Positions 18,439-27,545 of a DNA stretch of 64,000 nt are shown in pieces (position 1 is the stretch's first letter; each line of letters starts with the position of its first letter). A model generated the notes under the pieces. The model saw only the letters and a program-made list of their open reading frames with translations. It was not told where the DNA came from and did not search any database. Origin of the DNA: Acidimicrobiia bacterium (GTDB taxonomy: Bacteria; Acidobacteriota; Vicinamibacteria; Vicinamibacterales; CAVVIG01); assembly GCA_016871175.1 (NCBI GenBank), contig VFZL01000021.1, forward strand, positions 1 through 64,000, in the 5' to 3' direction. The translations under genes were made by a program, and so were the position numbers.

Positions 18439-19335
18439 CTACTTGATGACGACGAACTTGATGTCCTCGGTAGCGCTGAGGCCTCCGTCGTGCGCCTGAC
18501 AACGCAGGACGTACTCGCCTGGCTCGCTGAACGTGGCGTTCACGAGCCACTTGCCGTCCGGCGGCACCGGCGGCGTCACCCAGCCGGGTGACCACGGCGA
18601 TCCGGCGCCGTCGCGATAGTCCTCCCACACTTTGGTCTGTGGCGGATCGAACCTGACGTTATTGGTGCCCCGGTAGAGGAACCACGAGAGTCGGAGACCG
18701 GTGGCCGAGCTTGGCGTGCCGCGTGCGGCGCGCCCCGCAGCGCTGGTTGAGAGCGGCATCGGCTTCGTCCTCGGCTTCCCATCGTCTTTGGCTGATGCGC
18801 TGAGCGGAACGGCCTCCCCGACCTTCGCGCGACGGATTTTCTCGCCGTCGACGCTGAGCGACGGTCCCACGTTCCCGATCGTGTCGGGCGCACCTCCACC
18901 AGGTCCGCCCGCGCCGTTGTTGTTCATCACCACGATGTCGTTTATGAAGTAGTCAGGCTTGAGCGTGCCGTACGCGCGCTCGGTCACGCCCTTGCTCGTG
19001 ACCGTCCAGACCACTTCTTGCTTGCCGAAGTCCTTCGGCACACGCACTTTGAAGACGAAGCGATTACGCCGGGGAAAGAAGTGCGTTGGCTGACCCTGGT
19101 CCGGCAACCCTGGGGACAGGTTGTTCTGCGGGCCGGTGGGGATGTCGAACTCCTCGTCCCAGTTTCGATTGTAGTAACCGAAGACCAGATTGAAAGACCC
19201 GTCCGGGTTCTCCTCCCAACCCTCGAACGACGGTGTGACGTTCTGTCCGGTTGGAGGGGACACCTGAGTCCCAACCGGTGCGACGAGCGTCAGGACCGCG
19301 ACGACGCATGACAACACGAGCCCTCGATTTCGCAT
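18439..19335 (-). CDS. Secreted Ig-like protein of unknown function
   Basis: From ATG 19335 (AGGAGG upstream) it encodes 298 residues: signal peptide (GLVLSCVVAVLTLVAPVGTQ), then an apparently all-beta protein containing FEGWEENPDGSFNLVFGYYNRNW, a form commonly seen in Acidobacteriota secreted proteins, and a C-terminal Ig-like segment (FSEPGEYVLRCQAHDGG). It follows the cytochrome/monooxygenase-like gene by 32 bp and is probably co-transcribed with it. I do not recognise a function. Confidence 0.75.
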   Translation of the reverse strand: MRNRGLVLSCVVAVLTLVAPVGTQVSPPTGQNVTPSFEGWEENPDGSFNLVFGYYNRNWDEEFDIPTGPQNNLSPGLPDQGQPTHFFPRRNRFVFKVRVPKDFGKQEVVWTVTSKGVTERAYGTLKPDYFINDIVVMNNNGAGGPGGGAPDTIGNVGPSLSVDGEKIRRAKVGEAVPLSASAKDDGKPRTKPMPLSTSAAGRAARGTPSSATGLRLSWFLYRGTNNVRFDPPQTKVWEDYRDGAGSPWSPGWVTPPVPPDGKWLVNATFSEPGEYVLRCQAHDGGLSATEDIKFVVIK

Positions 19336-19367
19336 ATCGCCTCCTGCGCGCCAGTGAGTCTCGCCCG

Positions 19368-20780
19368 CTATTGTTGTTGGGCGGTGGCGATCGGGGCCTT
19401 CTTGGGCGTGCCGCACAGCGGACACCCAAGCACGACCTGGCCTTCTTTGATGCCCAGGCGGGCTCGTCGTTCCGCCATCTCTCGCTCGAACTCCTCATCG
19501 GTCAGCGTGATCGACTGACCGATATTGATCATCATGTTGTCGATCGACCGATGGCCGATTCCAGACCAGTTCCTGGGGTCGGACACGTTCTTGTTGGCCG
19601 GCGTGTTGTCGAAGTATCCCGTCACGCGGAGAATCGTCCCCTTCGGCAGAAGCGGCGCGGCGTCGTCGGCGTACGCGTAGTTACGGACCCAACCGTGGTT
19701 GTATCCGGCGCAGCTCAGCGTCTGCGCGGTGGTCCCGTAAAGGGCGTCGAGACACATGCGAACGCCCGCCGCGTGCATGTGAGGCTCGTACACGACGATC
19801 TTGGTGTTCTCCGTGAGGGTCGAGTACGCTTCGAACTTCTGGTTGGCCATCATCGGCTTGATGTCGATGTCCATCGTTGCGGTGATGTCCAAGCCGACGA
19901 TCTTCTTCGCGGGCTTGTAGCCCTTTGGATGGAACTTGAACCCGTACTCCACGTTCGCCTTCGTGTCGGCACTGGTCGCGTGCAAATGGATCGATGGGAA
20001 GACCAACTTCGAGCCGGCCTTGAGGAGTCGGCCGGCGGCTTGGTCGAACACGTCGGGATTGCGACCGACCTCGTGAATCGGCCACGTTTCGGTCTCTGGT
20101 CCCGGATTGCCTTTTTCCGGGATGGCCGACCAAATCAGATGGTGCACGATGTGGAGCCCGCCGATGGTTTGCTGACCGGTGCCCTTCTTGAGGTCGTTGA
20201 CCTCACGCATCTCAACGGAAGCCACGTAGCGATCTTCCGTCAGCCCCGTGGGTACCGATGCCAGCGGACCCCACCAATCGGGCGCGCCAGCCTTGGTCTC
20301 GACCGTTGGCGAAATCACTATCAGGTCAGGAGTGCCCAACTGCCAGTCCTTGGCGCCCGCAAACTTGGCGGGAGGCGGCATGTCGGCCGGATTGCCGCGC
20401 GGGGCGCCGCTGTCCGCCCACCTGGAGATCTTGGCAACTTCATCGTCGTTCAGCGAGTAGTCCCCTTTGTACTGCTGGATGCCGATGTTCTTTTCGATGT
20501 ACCACGGCGGCATCGCGTCGGGCGTGCTGCGGAGCCCGGTGCGGTGTTTGATGGCGCGCGCCCACGGACGAACTTCCTCATAGGTCATCAGCGACATCGG
20601 CGCGACCGAGTCTGGACGGTGGCATCGCTGGCAGCTCCGCTGGAGAATCGGGGCGATGTCCTTCGTGAAGGTCACCTGTGACCCGGTTGAGGTAGCGGAG
20701 GCGGTGGCTTGGGCCGCCACAGTCGTCACCGCCATCATCAGCAACGCAGCGGCGGCGATCGAGCGAACGATCCACGTCAT
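19368..20780 (-). CDS. Cytochrome c-type protein with copper type II monooxygenase-like region
   Basis: A 470-residue exported protein. ATG 20780 is preceded by AGGAG; longer extensions lack a signal peptide. Order: signal (SIAAAALLMMAVTTVAAQ), a heme domain with CQRCH (KDIAPILQRSCQRCH, PMSLMTYEEVRPWA), then two beta-rich regions with His clusters (GLHIVHHLIW, PSIHLHATS, VYEPHMHAAG) resembling ascorbate-dependent copper type II monooxygenase halves, and a C-terminal CPLCG pair. Such fused proteins are frequent in Acidobacteriota and Planctomycetes; the substrate is unknown. A strong promoter lies upstream, and the Ig-like gene follows 32 bp downstream. Confidence 0.8.
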   Translation of the reverse strand: MTWIVRSIAAAALLMMAVTTVAAQATASATSTGSQVTFTKDIAPILQRSCQRCHRPDSVAPMSLMTYEEVRPWARAIKHRTGLRSTPDAMPPWYIEKNIGIQQYKGDYSLNDDEVAKISRWADSGAPRGNPADMPPPAKFAGAKDWQLGTPDLIVISPTVETKAGAPDWWGPLASVPTGLTEDRYVASVEMREVNDLKKGTGQQTIGGLHIVHHLIWSAIPEKGNPGPETETWPIHEVGRNPDVFDQAAGRLLKAGSKLVFPSIHLHATSADTKANVEYGFKFHPKGYKPAKKIVGLDITATMDIDIKPMMANQKFEAYSTLTENTKIVVYEPHMHAAGVRMCLDALYGTTAQTLSCAGYNHGWVRNYAYADDAAPLLPKGTILRVTGYFDNTPANKNVSDPRNWSGIGHRSIDNMMINIGQSITLTDEEFEREMAERRARLGIKEGQVVLGCPLCGTPKKAPIATAQQQ

Positions 20781-20840
20781 GATGGGCTCCTCTCTACTAC
20801 GGGAGAACTGGTCCGGAGCGGGCTCCAGCGTTTTCAAAGA

Positions 20841-20869
20841 TTTATACGCGCCGCCCTGACGCTTGTCAA
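20841..20869 (-). promoter_or_regulatory. Strong sigma70-type promoter
   Basis: On the minus strand TTGACA (20869-20864) and TATAAA (20846-20841) are separated by exactly 17 bp. Predicted start near 20834, giving a leader of about 54 nt to ATG 20780. Confidence 0.7.
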
Positions 20870-20983
20870 AGGGTTGTTGAGCCATAGTCTGCCACACGAC
20901 GGAGGACATGGCGAGGGGAGCCGCTGCTGAGCTGTATGGCGGGGCGCGGCCGACTGAGCCAGGGGCCTCATGAGGAGGAGCTC

Positions 20984-23900
20984 ATGAGGAGACAGCGCCG
21001 GAGGTACTCGACATTCCTAGCGTTCATTGGCGTACTGCTGACGGCAGCGCTCTGGCCCACCGTGTCGCACGCGCAAGCCGTTGGGGGGACGGTCCGCGAC
21101 ACGAGCGGCGCCGTGCTCCCGGGTGTGACCGTCGAGGCTCGGAGTCCGGTGCTGATCGAGCAGGTTCGAACGGCCATCACGGATGGCTCGGGACAGTACT
21201 TGATTACCGGCCTCGTCTCGGGGACCTACAGCGTGAGCTTCGCGCTCGAAGGGTTCAACAAGACGCAGCGCGACGGTATTGAGTTGTCGGCGGGATTCAC
21301 CGCCAACGTCAGCGTGCAGCTCACGGTCGGATCGTTGGCCGAGACGATCACCGTGACAGGTGCCTCGCCGCTCGTGGACGTCCAAGGCGTCAACCAGCAG
21401 GTGGCGATGAACCGTCAGTTCCTCGACGACATCCCGAGCGGCAGATCGTTCCAGAACCTTGGCATCCTCGTGCCCGGTATGGTGTCGAGTGGTGGCAACA
21501 CGGGCGCGGGATCGGACGTCGGCGGCCAGGGCGGTCAGACGCAGTTCAAGCTCGGCATCCACGGCGGCGATCCGAACGACCAGAACATCACGATCGACGG
21601 CATGGGGCAGGAGAGCGGACAGAACGGTGGCGCCGACTCGATGGCCTGGCTCGCGGACGCGAACTTCTCGGAGATCGTCATGAACTACTCGGCGAACTCG
21701 GCCGAGATCGAGACCGGCGGCGTGCGCGTCAACCTGATTCCGCGGGAGGGCGGCAACCGGTTCAGTGGCATGCTCCAGGGCAACATCTCCGGTCCGGATT
21801 TTCAAGCCGAGAATGTCGACGACGATCTGATCCGTCGCGGCCTGCCGGCCAACAGTGCGAATCGCGTGTCGAAGATGTGGCGTTTGGGGCCGGCGCTCGG
21901 CGGACCGATCAAGCAGAACGTCGCGTGGTTCTTTGGCGCGCACACGAGCAACCGGACCGATAGCTTTGCCGCGGGCGTCTTCCCGGATTCCGATCCGACC
22001 GACTTGGATTACACGCCGACGCGCAACGACCCCAAGAGCCAGTCCATCGATGATCAGCTGATGCGGTCCAACGCGTTCAAGCTGACCTACCAGATGACGA
22101 AGAAGGACAAGATCGGCTTCTACATGGACCGCACCACCCAGCGGCGCGCGCACTTCTTCATCGGGGGCCAGGCGGGCCGTATCGGGGAAGAGGCGTCGAT
22201 CGACCGCGGCATCACGACCTACACGACACAGTTGACATGGAATCGTCCCGCCACGACCCGACTGCTCATCGAGGCCGGGATCGGCACCTTCCGCCACTCG
22301 TCGATCTCCGGCACGGTGCCGACGGTGCCTCGCGGCGCCATTCCAGCACTGCTCCTCGCGAGCTCGGGCGGCACCGCGTTCGTGCGTGGCTTCGCCAGCT
22401 GGTTTCCGCGGAACCCCGGCGAACAAGACGATCACCAAATGATCGAGACGTATCGTGGGGCCGTGTCCTACGTCACTGGCACGCACGCCTTCAAGGCGGG
22501 CTTCCAGCTTCAGAATCGTGAGCTCGACTTCTCGCCGAAGCGGTACTCGAACGTGAAGTACGTCAGTCCCGGTTACGTCGTCGACCGGGCGTTGCGCGGC
22601 ACCTTGGTCAATGGGGCTCAATTCTTCGCGAACTCCGAGTTGATTGAGAAGGATGTCATGCCGCTGGGTGTCTACGTCCAGGACAGGTGGACGTTGAAGC
22701 GGCTGACCGTCAACGTAGGCGTTCGCTTGGACGCTTTTTGGGCCAGCTTTCCCGCGGGCGAGATCGAGACGTCGCAATACCGCGCGCAGCCGTTTCCCTT
22801 TGAAGGCGACGAGCCCTACGCGTTCAAGGACTTGCAGCCGCGTCTCGGCGCGGTCTACGACTTGTTCGGTAACGGCAAGACTGCGCTCAAGGTCAGCGCG
22901 AGCCGATTCGCCGATCAGTTGACGAACGACATTCTCGACAACCTGACGCCGTCAGACGTGGCGCCGATGACGCGCGTGTGGCGCGACCTGAACGGCGATG
23001 GATTGATTCAGGGTAATCCGCTGAACCCGCTGGCGAATGGCGAGTTCCATTTGAACGACGGTGACCCGAACTTCGGTCGCCCGGTGCTGACGGTGTCCGT
23101 TGACCCGAGCTATGGGAAGGGCTGGCGCATGCGGACCGCGAACTGGGAGTACTCGGCGAGCGTCGAGCACGAGCTCATGCCGAATGTCCAAATGGAGTTC
23201 GCGTACTTCTATCGAAAGTTCCTTCTCAACGAATCCCTGGACAACGTCAACCTGTCACCGGCCGACTACGACAGGTTTTCGGTGACGGTGCCGCGCGATC
23301 CCCGGCTGCCTGGTGGCGGTGGATACGTCATCGATAACCTCTTCGATCTCAAGCCAACGTCGCTCGGGCGCCCGGTTCGAACCGTCCGGACGAATGCCAA
23401 GCAGTTCGGCGGCGGACCAATCCAGACGTGGAAAGGCATCGATCTGACCGCGAACGTGCGGTTGACCCGATTGCTGCTGCGCGGAGGCGTGAGTGCCGGC
23501 GGCCAGACCACCAGCACCTGCGCGTACCGAGCCGCGCTGCCAGAGCTCACGCCCGGACGGGGCGAGTTCTGTGAAGCGAGCGAGCTGTGGAAGCCGCGCG
23601 GCAGTGTCGTGGCCGCCTACAACTTCCCGTACGACGTCCAGGTGTCAGGGACTGTGACTTCCGCACCCGGACCGATTCGCGCGGCGACGATGAATCTGCC
23701 GGTGAGCGCCACGACGCTCAATCGACCGCTGTCCGGGAACCTACAGATCAACGCCATCCAGCCGGGTCGGGTATGGGGCGAGCGGGCCACCGCGCTCGAC
23801 CTGCGCTTCACGAAGTTCTTCCGGGTCCGGACCATGCGTCCGCGCGTGATGGTGGACCTGTACAACGCGTTGAACAACAACTCGCCCACGCGTGAGGACT

Positions 23901-23995
23901 ACGTCATCACACCGGGCGGGCGGGACAACTACTTGAGCCCGGGGACGATCATGCCGGGCCGCTTGGTCAAGCTGGCGTTTCAGGTGGATTTCTAA
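20984..23995 (+). CDS. TonB-dependent receptor, Oar-like, with carboxypeptidase regulatory domain
   Basis: A 1003-residue receptor. GAGGAGGAG just before ATG 20984 sets the start, although the frame is open from 20936. Order: signal peptide (FLAFIGVLLTAALWPTVSHAQ), regulatory domain (VGGTVRDTSGAVLPGVTV to AETITVTG), plug (QFLDDIPSGRSFQNLGILVPG), then barrel ending VKLAFQVDF with terminal Phe. A Gly/Gln-rich plug loop (GSDVGGQGGQTQF) is notable. It diverges from the cytochrome/monooxygenase operon; no clear promoter for this direction was found in the roughly 200-bp gap. Confidence 0.93.
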   Translation: MRRQRRRYSTFLAFIGVLLTAALWPTVSHAQAVGGTVRDTSGAVLPGVTVEARSPVLIEQVRTAITDGSGQYLITGLVSGTYSVSFALEGFNKTQRDGIELSAGFTANVSVQLTVGSLAETITVTGASPLVDVQGVNQQVAMNRQFLDDIPSGRSFQNLGILVPGMVSSGGNTGAGSDVGGQGGQTQFKLGIHGGDPNDQNITIDGMGQESGQNGGADSMAWLADANFSEIVMNYSANSAEIETGGVRVNLIPREGGNRFSGMLQGNISGPDFQAENVDDDLIRRGLPANSANRVSKMWRLGPALGGPIKQNVAWFFGAHTSNRTDSFAAGVFPDSDPTDLDYTPTRNDPKSQSIDDQLMRSNAFKLTYQMTKKDKIGFYMDRTTQRRAHFFIGGQAGRIGEEASIDRGITTYTTQLTWNRPATTRLLIEAGIGTFRHSSISGTVPTVPRGAIPALLLASSGGTAFVRGFASWFPRNPGEQDDHQMIETYRGAVSYVTGTHAFKAGFQLQNRELDFSPKRYSNVKYVSPGYVVDRALRGTLVNGAQFFANSELIEKDVMPLGVYVQDRWTLKRLTVNVGVRLDAFWASFPAGEIETSQYRAQPFPFEGDEPYAFKDLQPRLGAVYDLFGNGKTALKVSASRFADQLTNDILDNLTPSDVAPMTRVWRDLNGDGLIQGNPLNPLANGEFHLNDGDPNFGRPVLTVSVDPSYGKGWRMRTANWEYSASVEHELMPNVQMEFAYFYRKFLLNESLDNVNLSPADYDRFSVTVPRDPRLPGGGGYVIDNLFDLKPTSLGRPVRTVRTNAKQFGGGPIQTWKGIDLTANVRLTRLLLRGGVSAGGQTTSTCAYRAALPELTPGRGEFCEASELWKPRGSVVAAYNFPYDVQVSGTVTSAPGPIRAATMNLPVSATTLNRPLSGNLQINAIQPGRVWGERATALDLRFTKFFRVRTMRPRVMVDLYNALNNNSPTREDYVITPGGRDNYLSPGTIMPGRLVKLAFQVDF

Positions 23996-24020
23996 GACGA
24001 CGTCCCCGGCGTCTCGATCA

Positions 24021-25172
24021 TCAGCGACCCCGTTCCCGCTGATACCGCTCCGTGGCTTCGGCGACGGCTTGGAGCTGTTTCTCGGCGTGTCCCGCGCGCG
24101 TGGCGTGGGCGCGGTCGGCGTGAGCCTGGAGGCCGCTGCCCGAGGACTGGAAGTGGGGCATCACGTGACGGGCGAAGAGCTCGAAGCTCCGCTTCGTGGC
24201 GTCGGGATTCGCCCAGTTGTGCGCGAGCACCAGATACACCCCGAAGCCGCCGTTTGACTGCGCGACGAGACTCCTAATCTGATCGACCATGCGATCTGGC
24301 GTGCCGACGACACCCAGGCCGTTGTTGACGAAGTCGATCATCTCGTCGAGCTTGCTCCCGATGACGGCCATTTGGGGGAACGCCGCCACGTCTTGGAAGT
24401 AGCGGAACCACTGTTCCATGCCGTAACTCACGTCCTCGCGGGCCTGATGGTCGCTCTCCGAGAGGTGCATGAGGCCGACGAGCCGCCATTTGCTCCGGTC
24501 CGCCACCTGTGCGTGCGTCGCGGCTTCCTGCTCCTGTACGGTCCAGTGGTGGGCGAGAACGTCCATGCCCACCGCTACTGTGGCGCCGAGCGACAGCAGG
24601 CCGGCGCCGAAGCGGCCTGCCAGCATCGCCCCCGATGGGGAGGCGACCGCGGCCACCGCGAGGTCGAAGAGCGGGTCGGAATATGGGCGCAGGTGCAGTC
24701 GTGCGTCCTTCAGCGTGAGCCGTGTCGACTCGAACGAGATCGGGTCTACACGAGTGAGCAGGTGGACGAGAATCGGGAGGTACTCCTCGAGGAGGGGCCG
24801 CATCTGGGGAGGCTCCAGCCCGAGCATCGCGGCGTCCGTGGGCAGCGCACCTGGCCCCACGCCGAGCATGACGCGCCCTCGGGTCAGATGGTCAAGCAGC
24901 ACCATTCGCTCGGCTACCCAGAGCGGGTTGTGATACGGCAACGAGACGACACCCGTACCGAGCTTGATCCGCGCAGTCCGCGCTGCCGCGGCCATGATGA
25001 AGATCTCCGGCGACGCGATGATCTCGCTGCCCGCCGAGTGATGCTCACCGACCCAGGCCTCGTCAAAACCGAGTCGATCGAGATGCGCAATGAGATCGAG
25101 ATCGCTCTCCAGCGAGAGCGTCGGATTGTGCCCCGGCGCGTGGAACGGCGCCATGAAGATGCCAAACTTCAT
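24021..25172 (-). CDS. LLM-class flavin-dependent oxidoreductase
   Basis: A 383-residue luciferase-like TIM-barrel monooxygenase. MKFGIFMAPFH, DEAWVGEHH, RIKLGTGVVSLPYHNP and GRVMLGVGPGALP are the classical motifs of bacterial luciferase alpha-like enzymes, which use FMNH2 or F420 to oxidise organic substrates. Chosen start ATG 25172; an in-frame ATG at 25193 adds seven residues. It ends close to the convergent receptor gene and lies downstream of the hydrolase run on the same strand, from which a 116-bp gap with a short GAACCCTC-type repeat separates it. Cofactor and substrate cannot be deduced. Confidence 0.88.
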   Translation of the reverse strand: MKFGIFMAPFHAPGHNPTLSLESDLDLIAHLDRLGFDEAWVGEHHSAGSEIIASPEIFIMAAAARTARIKLGTGVVSLPYHNPLWVAERMVLLDHLTRGRVMLGVGPGALPTDAAMLGLEPPQMRPLLEEYLPILVHLLTRVDPISFESTRLTLKDARLHLRPYSDPLFDLAVAAVASPSGAMLAGRFGAGLLSLGATVAVGMDVLAHHWTVQEQEAATHAQVADRSKWRLVGLMHLSESDHQAREDVSYGMEQWFRYFQDVAAFPQMAVIGSKLDEMIDFVNNGLGVVGTPDRMVDQIRSLVAQSNGGFGVYLVLAHNWANPDATKRSFELFARHVMPHFQSSGSGLQAHADRAHATRAGHAEKQLQAVAEATERYQRERGR

Positions 25173-25242
25173 TCGCACAGTACAGACCTTCACAAGTAGT
25201 CGGTTTCGTTCGCGTCAAACGCCCTTCGGCTCTGGATTTCGT

Positions 25243-25275
25243 TGAACCCTCGAACCCGTCAACCCCCGAAGAACT
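25243..25275. repeat. GAACCCTC-type intergenic repeat
   Basis: An imperfect array (TTGAACCCTCGAACCCG, then variants) between the oxidoreductase and the phosphotriesterase-like gene. It is similar to arrays at 56131 and 60730. Confidence 0.4.
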
Positions 25276-25288
25276 ACCCTCACCCGTT

Positions 25289-26437
25289 TTAGCCTCGTCG
25301 CGGCACAAACGCGAGGAACCGACGCGGATTGTCGACGAGGATCCGGTGCAAGACGTCGTCCTGGACGCCGCGCTCTCGCAACATCGGTACGAACTTGGTC
25401 ACGGCCCTCGCGACCCCGCCTCCGCCGCCGCGTTTGGACGAGGCTTGGAAGCTGAAGTCCGACGAGAGCAGAGCGCGTCGCTCGTGACCGCCGTCCAGAA
25501 AGGCCAGCACCATCTCAACGCGCGGTCGATCGGCGGCGGCTTGCTCGCCGCCGACGCGATCGAACCCGACGTACGCGCCACGTTTGGCAATCGCCGCGTG
25601 GACCTCGCGCCAGGGATTCGGATCGAAGTAGCAGCACATATGGCCGATCACGAGGTGGCTGAAATCGACGCCCTCGGCTTCGAAGATGTCGAGCTGGTGC
25701 ATGGCCGCCTTTCCGTTGGCGGTGTGCGAGAAGATGGGTAGACCGGTCCGGACGTGCGCCTTGCCGACGGCGCGCAACATCTTCCGCTCATCCGGCGTGA
25801 TGTCGTCCGACGTGCCAATCTCGCCGAAGGCTCCCCAACGCTGGTCACGCGCGTGCCGCACGAGCTCCTCGACCAGTTCGGATTCCGACATCCTCGCGAT
25901 GCGGGGCGGATAGGTCAGTTGTCGGTAGTAGCCTCCGCCCTTGACGATCGGCATGCCCGAACGGTTCGACAGCAGTCGCAGGAACTCCACGTCCGTGCCC
26001 ATGTCAGCATGACCGCCGTCGACCACGGCACTCACACCGTCCTTCGCGGCGGCTTGGAGTTCCTCCGTCATCCAGTCGAGGTCCTCCATGAAATGACGGC
26101 CTGTGAATGGACCGGCAAGTGGGGACCCCAAACGCTGCGGCGCTTCACTGCCGAGCCTGGCGAAGAAGTCGTTGTTGTAGGACAGGTGCTCGTGAAACAG
26201 TACCGCGCCGCGACCGAGCGTGCCGGGCACGAGGTCGGCGAGCAGCGATCGAATGACCGCACCCTTCGGGAACGCGACGGATGGGCGTCGACCCTCGGCT
26301 ACCGGCGCCGCTGCCTGGCTGCCGCCAGCGGCGCCAAGCGCGTCACCAGCCAGGCCGAATCCGAGACTCGCTGTGAGGGCGGACAATGCGTCACGCCGCG
26401 TCCATCCGCTCGAAGACCCGTCTCGACGATGCAACAC
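25289..26437 (-). CDS. Phosphotriesterase-family hydrolase, Tat-exported
   Basis: A 382-residue amidohydrolase-superfamily enzyme. GTG 26437 is chosen because AGGAGG lies just upstream and a twin-arginine signal (WTRRDALSALTASLGFGLAG) begins the protein. Binuclear metal ligands are visible: HEH (82-84), the bridging-Lys region IVKGGGYY, SHTANGK, VIGHMCCYFDP and LLSSDFSF (final Asp). PTE-family enzymes hydrolyse lactones, organophosphates or phosphosugar esters; most environmental ones are lactonases. It lies 38 bp downstream of the SMP-30-like gene on the same strand, suggesting shared substrates. Confidence 0.87.
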   Translation of the reverse strand: MLHRRDGSSSGWTRRDALSALTASLGFGLAGDALGAAGGSQAAAPVAEGRRPSVAFPKGAVIRSLLADLVPGTLGRGAVLFHEHLSYNNDFFARLGSEAPQRLGSPLAGPFTGRHFMEDLDWMTEELQAAAKDGVSAVVDGGHADMGTDVEFLRLLSNRSGMPIVKGGGYYRQLTYPPRIARMSESELVEELVRHARDQRWGAFGEIGTSDDITPDERKMLRAVGKAHVRTGLPIFSHTANGKAAMHQLDIFEAEGVDFSHLVIGHMCCYFDPNPWREVHAAIAKRGAYVGFDRVGGEQAAADRPRVEMVLAFLDGGHERRALLSSDFSFQASSKRGGGGGVARAVTKFVPMLRERGVQDDVLHRILVDNPRRFLAFVPRRG

Positions 26438-26475
26438 GTGCCCTCCTGAGGCTGGCTGTGACGGCAGTGGCGTGG

Positions 26476-27531
26476 TCAGCGGACCGGATAGCGCGCCACG
26501 CGATCGCCGCGCACGCTCCCGATCCAGATCTCCCGGCCCACCTGCGTCGCCGCCGTGGCGCCGAAGAATACATCGTCGGATGGATAGCGGACGACATCCT
26601 GCACCTTGAGTGTCTTCGGGTCCCAGCGCGCGACCTTGGCCGCAGCATCGCTGCAGGTGGTCCGCAGACACTCCGTCGCGCGCGCCATCGTCGGAGCGTC
26701 GTGCCCCGCACTCAACAGCGTGCCGTCTTCCTGCCAGCGGATGTTGTCCGGGTGGAAGGACACGTCGACGACGTCCTTCTGCACCGGAGCCCGGCCCCTC
26801 GAGAGGCGCATCATCTTCCGTGCGGGCCACAGGTTGATGTAGAGCCATTGGCCGTCAGGAGAGGCTTCGATTCCATTCGGGCCAGCCGACTCGCTGCCGG
26901 GCACGACCGACCAGCCCTTCCCGGGCTCCCACTCGCGGACTTCGCCGGCGATTTCCCCCCGGCCCGCGCGGTTGCGCGCATCCGCGATCTTCCTGTTGTA
27001 GGGGTTCGTCGCGACGAACCCACCATGGGGTAGTGGCGCCACCGAGTTCAGCGTCACTTCTTCGGGCGCGACGACGCACCCGATCCACGTGAGGGTCGGT
27101 GTTGAGGCCTTGACGTCGAGCTCGAAAACTTCGATCGACTCGCGGAAGCCATGATGCACGAGATAGACGGTGTGCACACCGTTACGCCCGGCGCGGACGT
27201 TCAGCCCATGTGCGCTGAACTTCTCCTTCTCGCCAGGGTCGAGCGGGCCAGGGCAGGTCGCGTAGGTCTTGCGGTCGAACCGCTCGCGAGGACTGGGGAG
27301 GGGAAAGAGCCGAGTTGGCGTAAAGGTCTCGACGCTCACGGCGTGAATCGCTCCGCCGTTCATGCCGGACACGAGCACCCACCGGGAGCCAGGCACCGAG
27401 ACCACGTCCTCCGGGTTGAGCGTGCCACAGACGAACTTGACCGCGCCGCGCGAATCGCAGCCTTGAGCGCCCGGATTCGCGTCGAGCGCCCCGAGTGCGA
27501 TCAATCCAACGAGCCAAAACCGCCACTGCAT
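26476..27531 (-). CDS. SMP-30/paraoxonase-like beta-propeller lactonase, exported
   Basis: A 351-residue secreted six-bladed propeller. A short signal peptide (FWLVGLIALGALDANPGAQ) precedes it. The propeller shows GLNVRAGRNGVHTVYLVHH, FVATNPYN, GPNGIEASPDGQWLYIN and SFHPDNIRWQEDGTLLSAGHD, typical of paraoxonase/SMP-30-like calcium-dependent lactonases (Asn and Asp ligands). It lies between the GDSL gene (14-bp gap) and the phosphotriesterase-like gene (38 bp), giving a three-hydrolase operon. Substrate unknown. Confidence 0.82.
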   Translation of the reverse strand: MQWRFWLVGLIALGALDANPGAQGCDSRGAVKFVCGTLNPEDVVSVPGSRWVLVSGMNGGAIHAVSVETFTPTRLFPLPSPRERFDRKTYATCPGPLDPGEKEKFSAHGLNVRAGRNGVHTVYLVHHGFRESIEVFELDVKASTPTLTWIGCVVAPEEVTLNSVAPLPHGGFVATNPYNRKIADARNRAGRGEIAGEVREWEPGKGWSVVPGSESAGPNGIEASPDGQWLYINLWPARKMMRLSRGRAPVQKDVVDVSFHPDNIRWQEDGTLLSAGHDAPTMARATECLRTTCSDAAAKVARWDPKTLKVQDVVRYPSDDVFFGATAATQVGREIWIGSVRGDRVARYPVR

Positions 27532-27545
27532 GTGAACCTCCGCTG

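Noticed and set aside
21017-22777. Long open frame (586 codons) on the minus strand opposite the third TonB receptor
   Set aside because: It is a high-G+C shadow of the receptor gene, Arg- and Val-rich, with no domain. The plus-strand gene has signal peptide, domains and ribosome-binding site. The same applies to the long antisense frames at 9284-11257 and 19251-20681.
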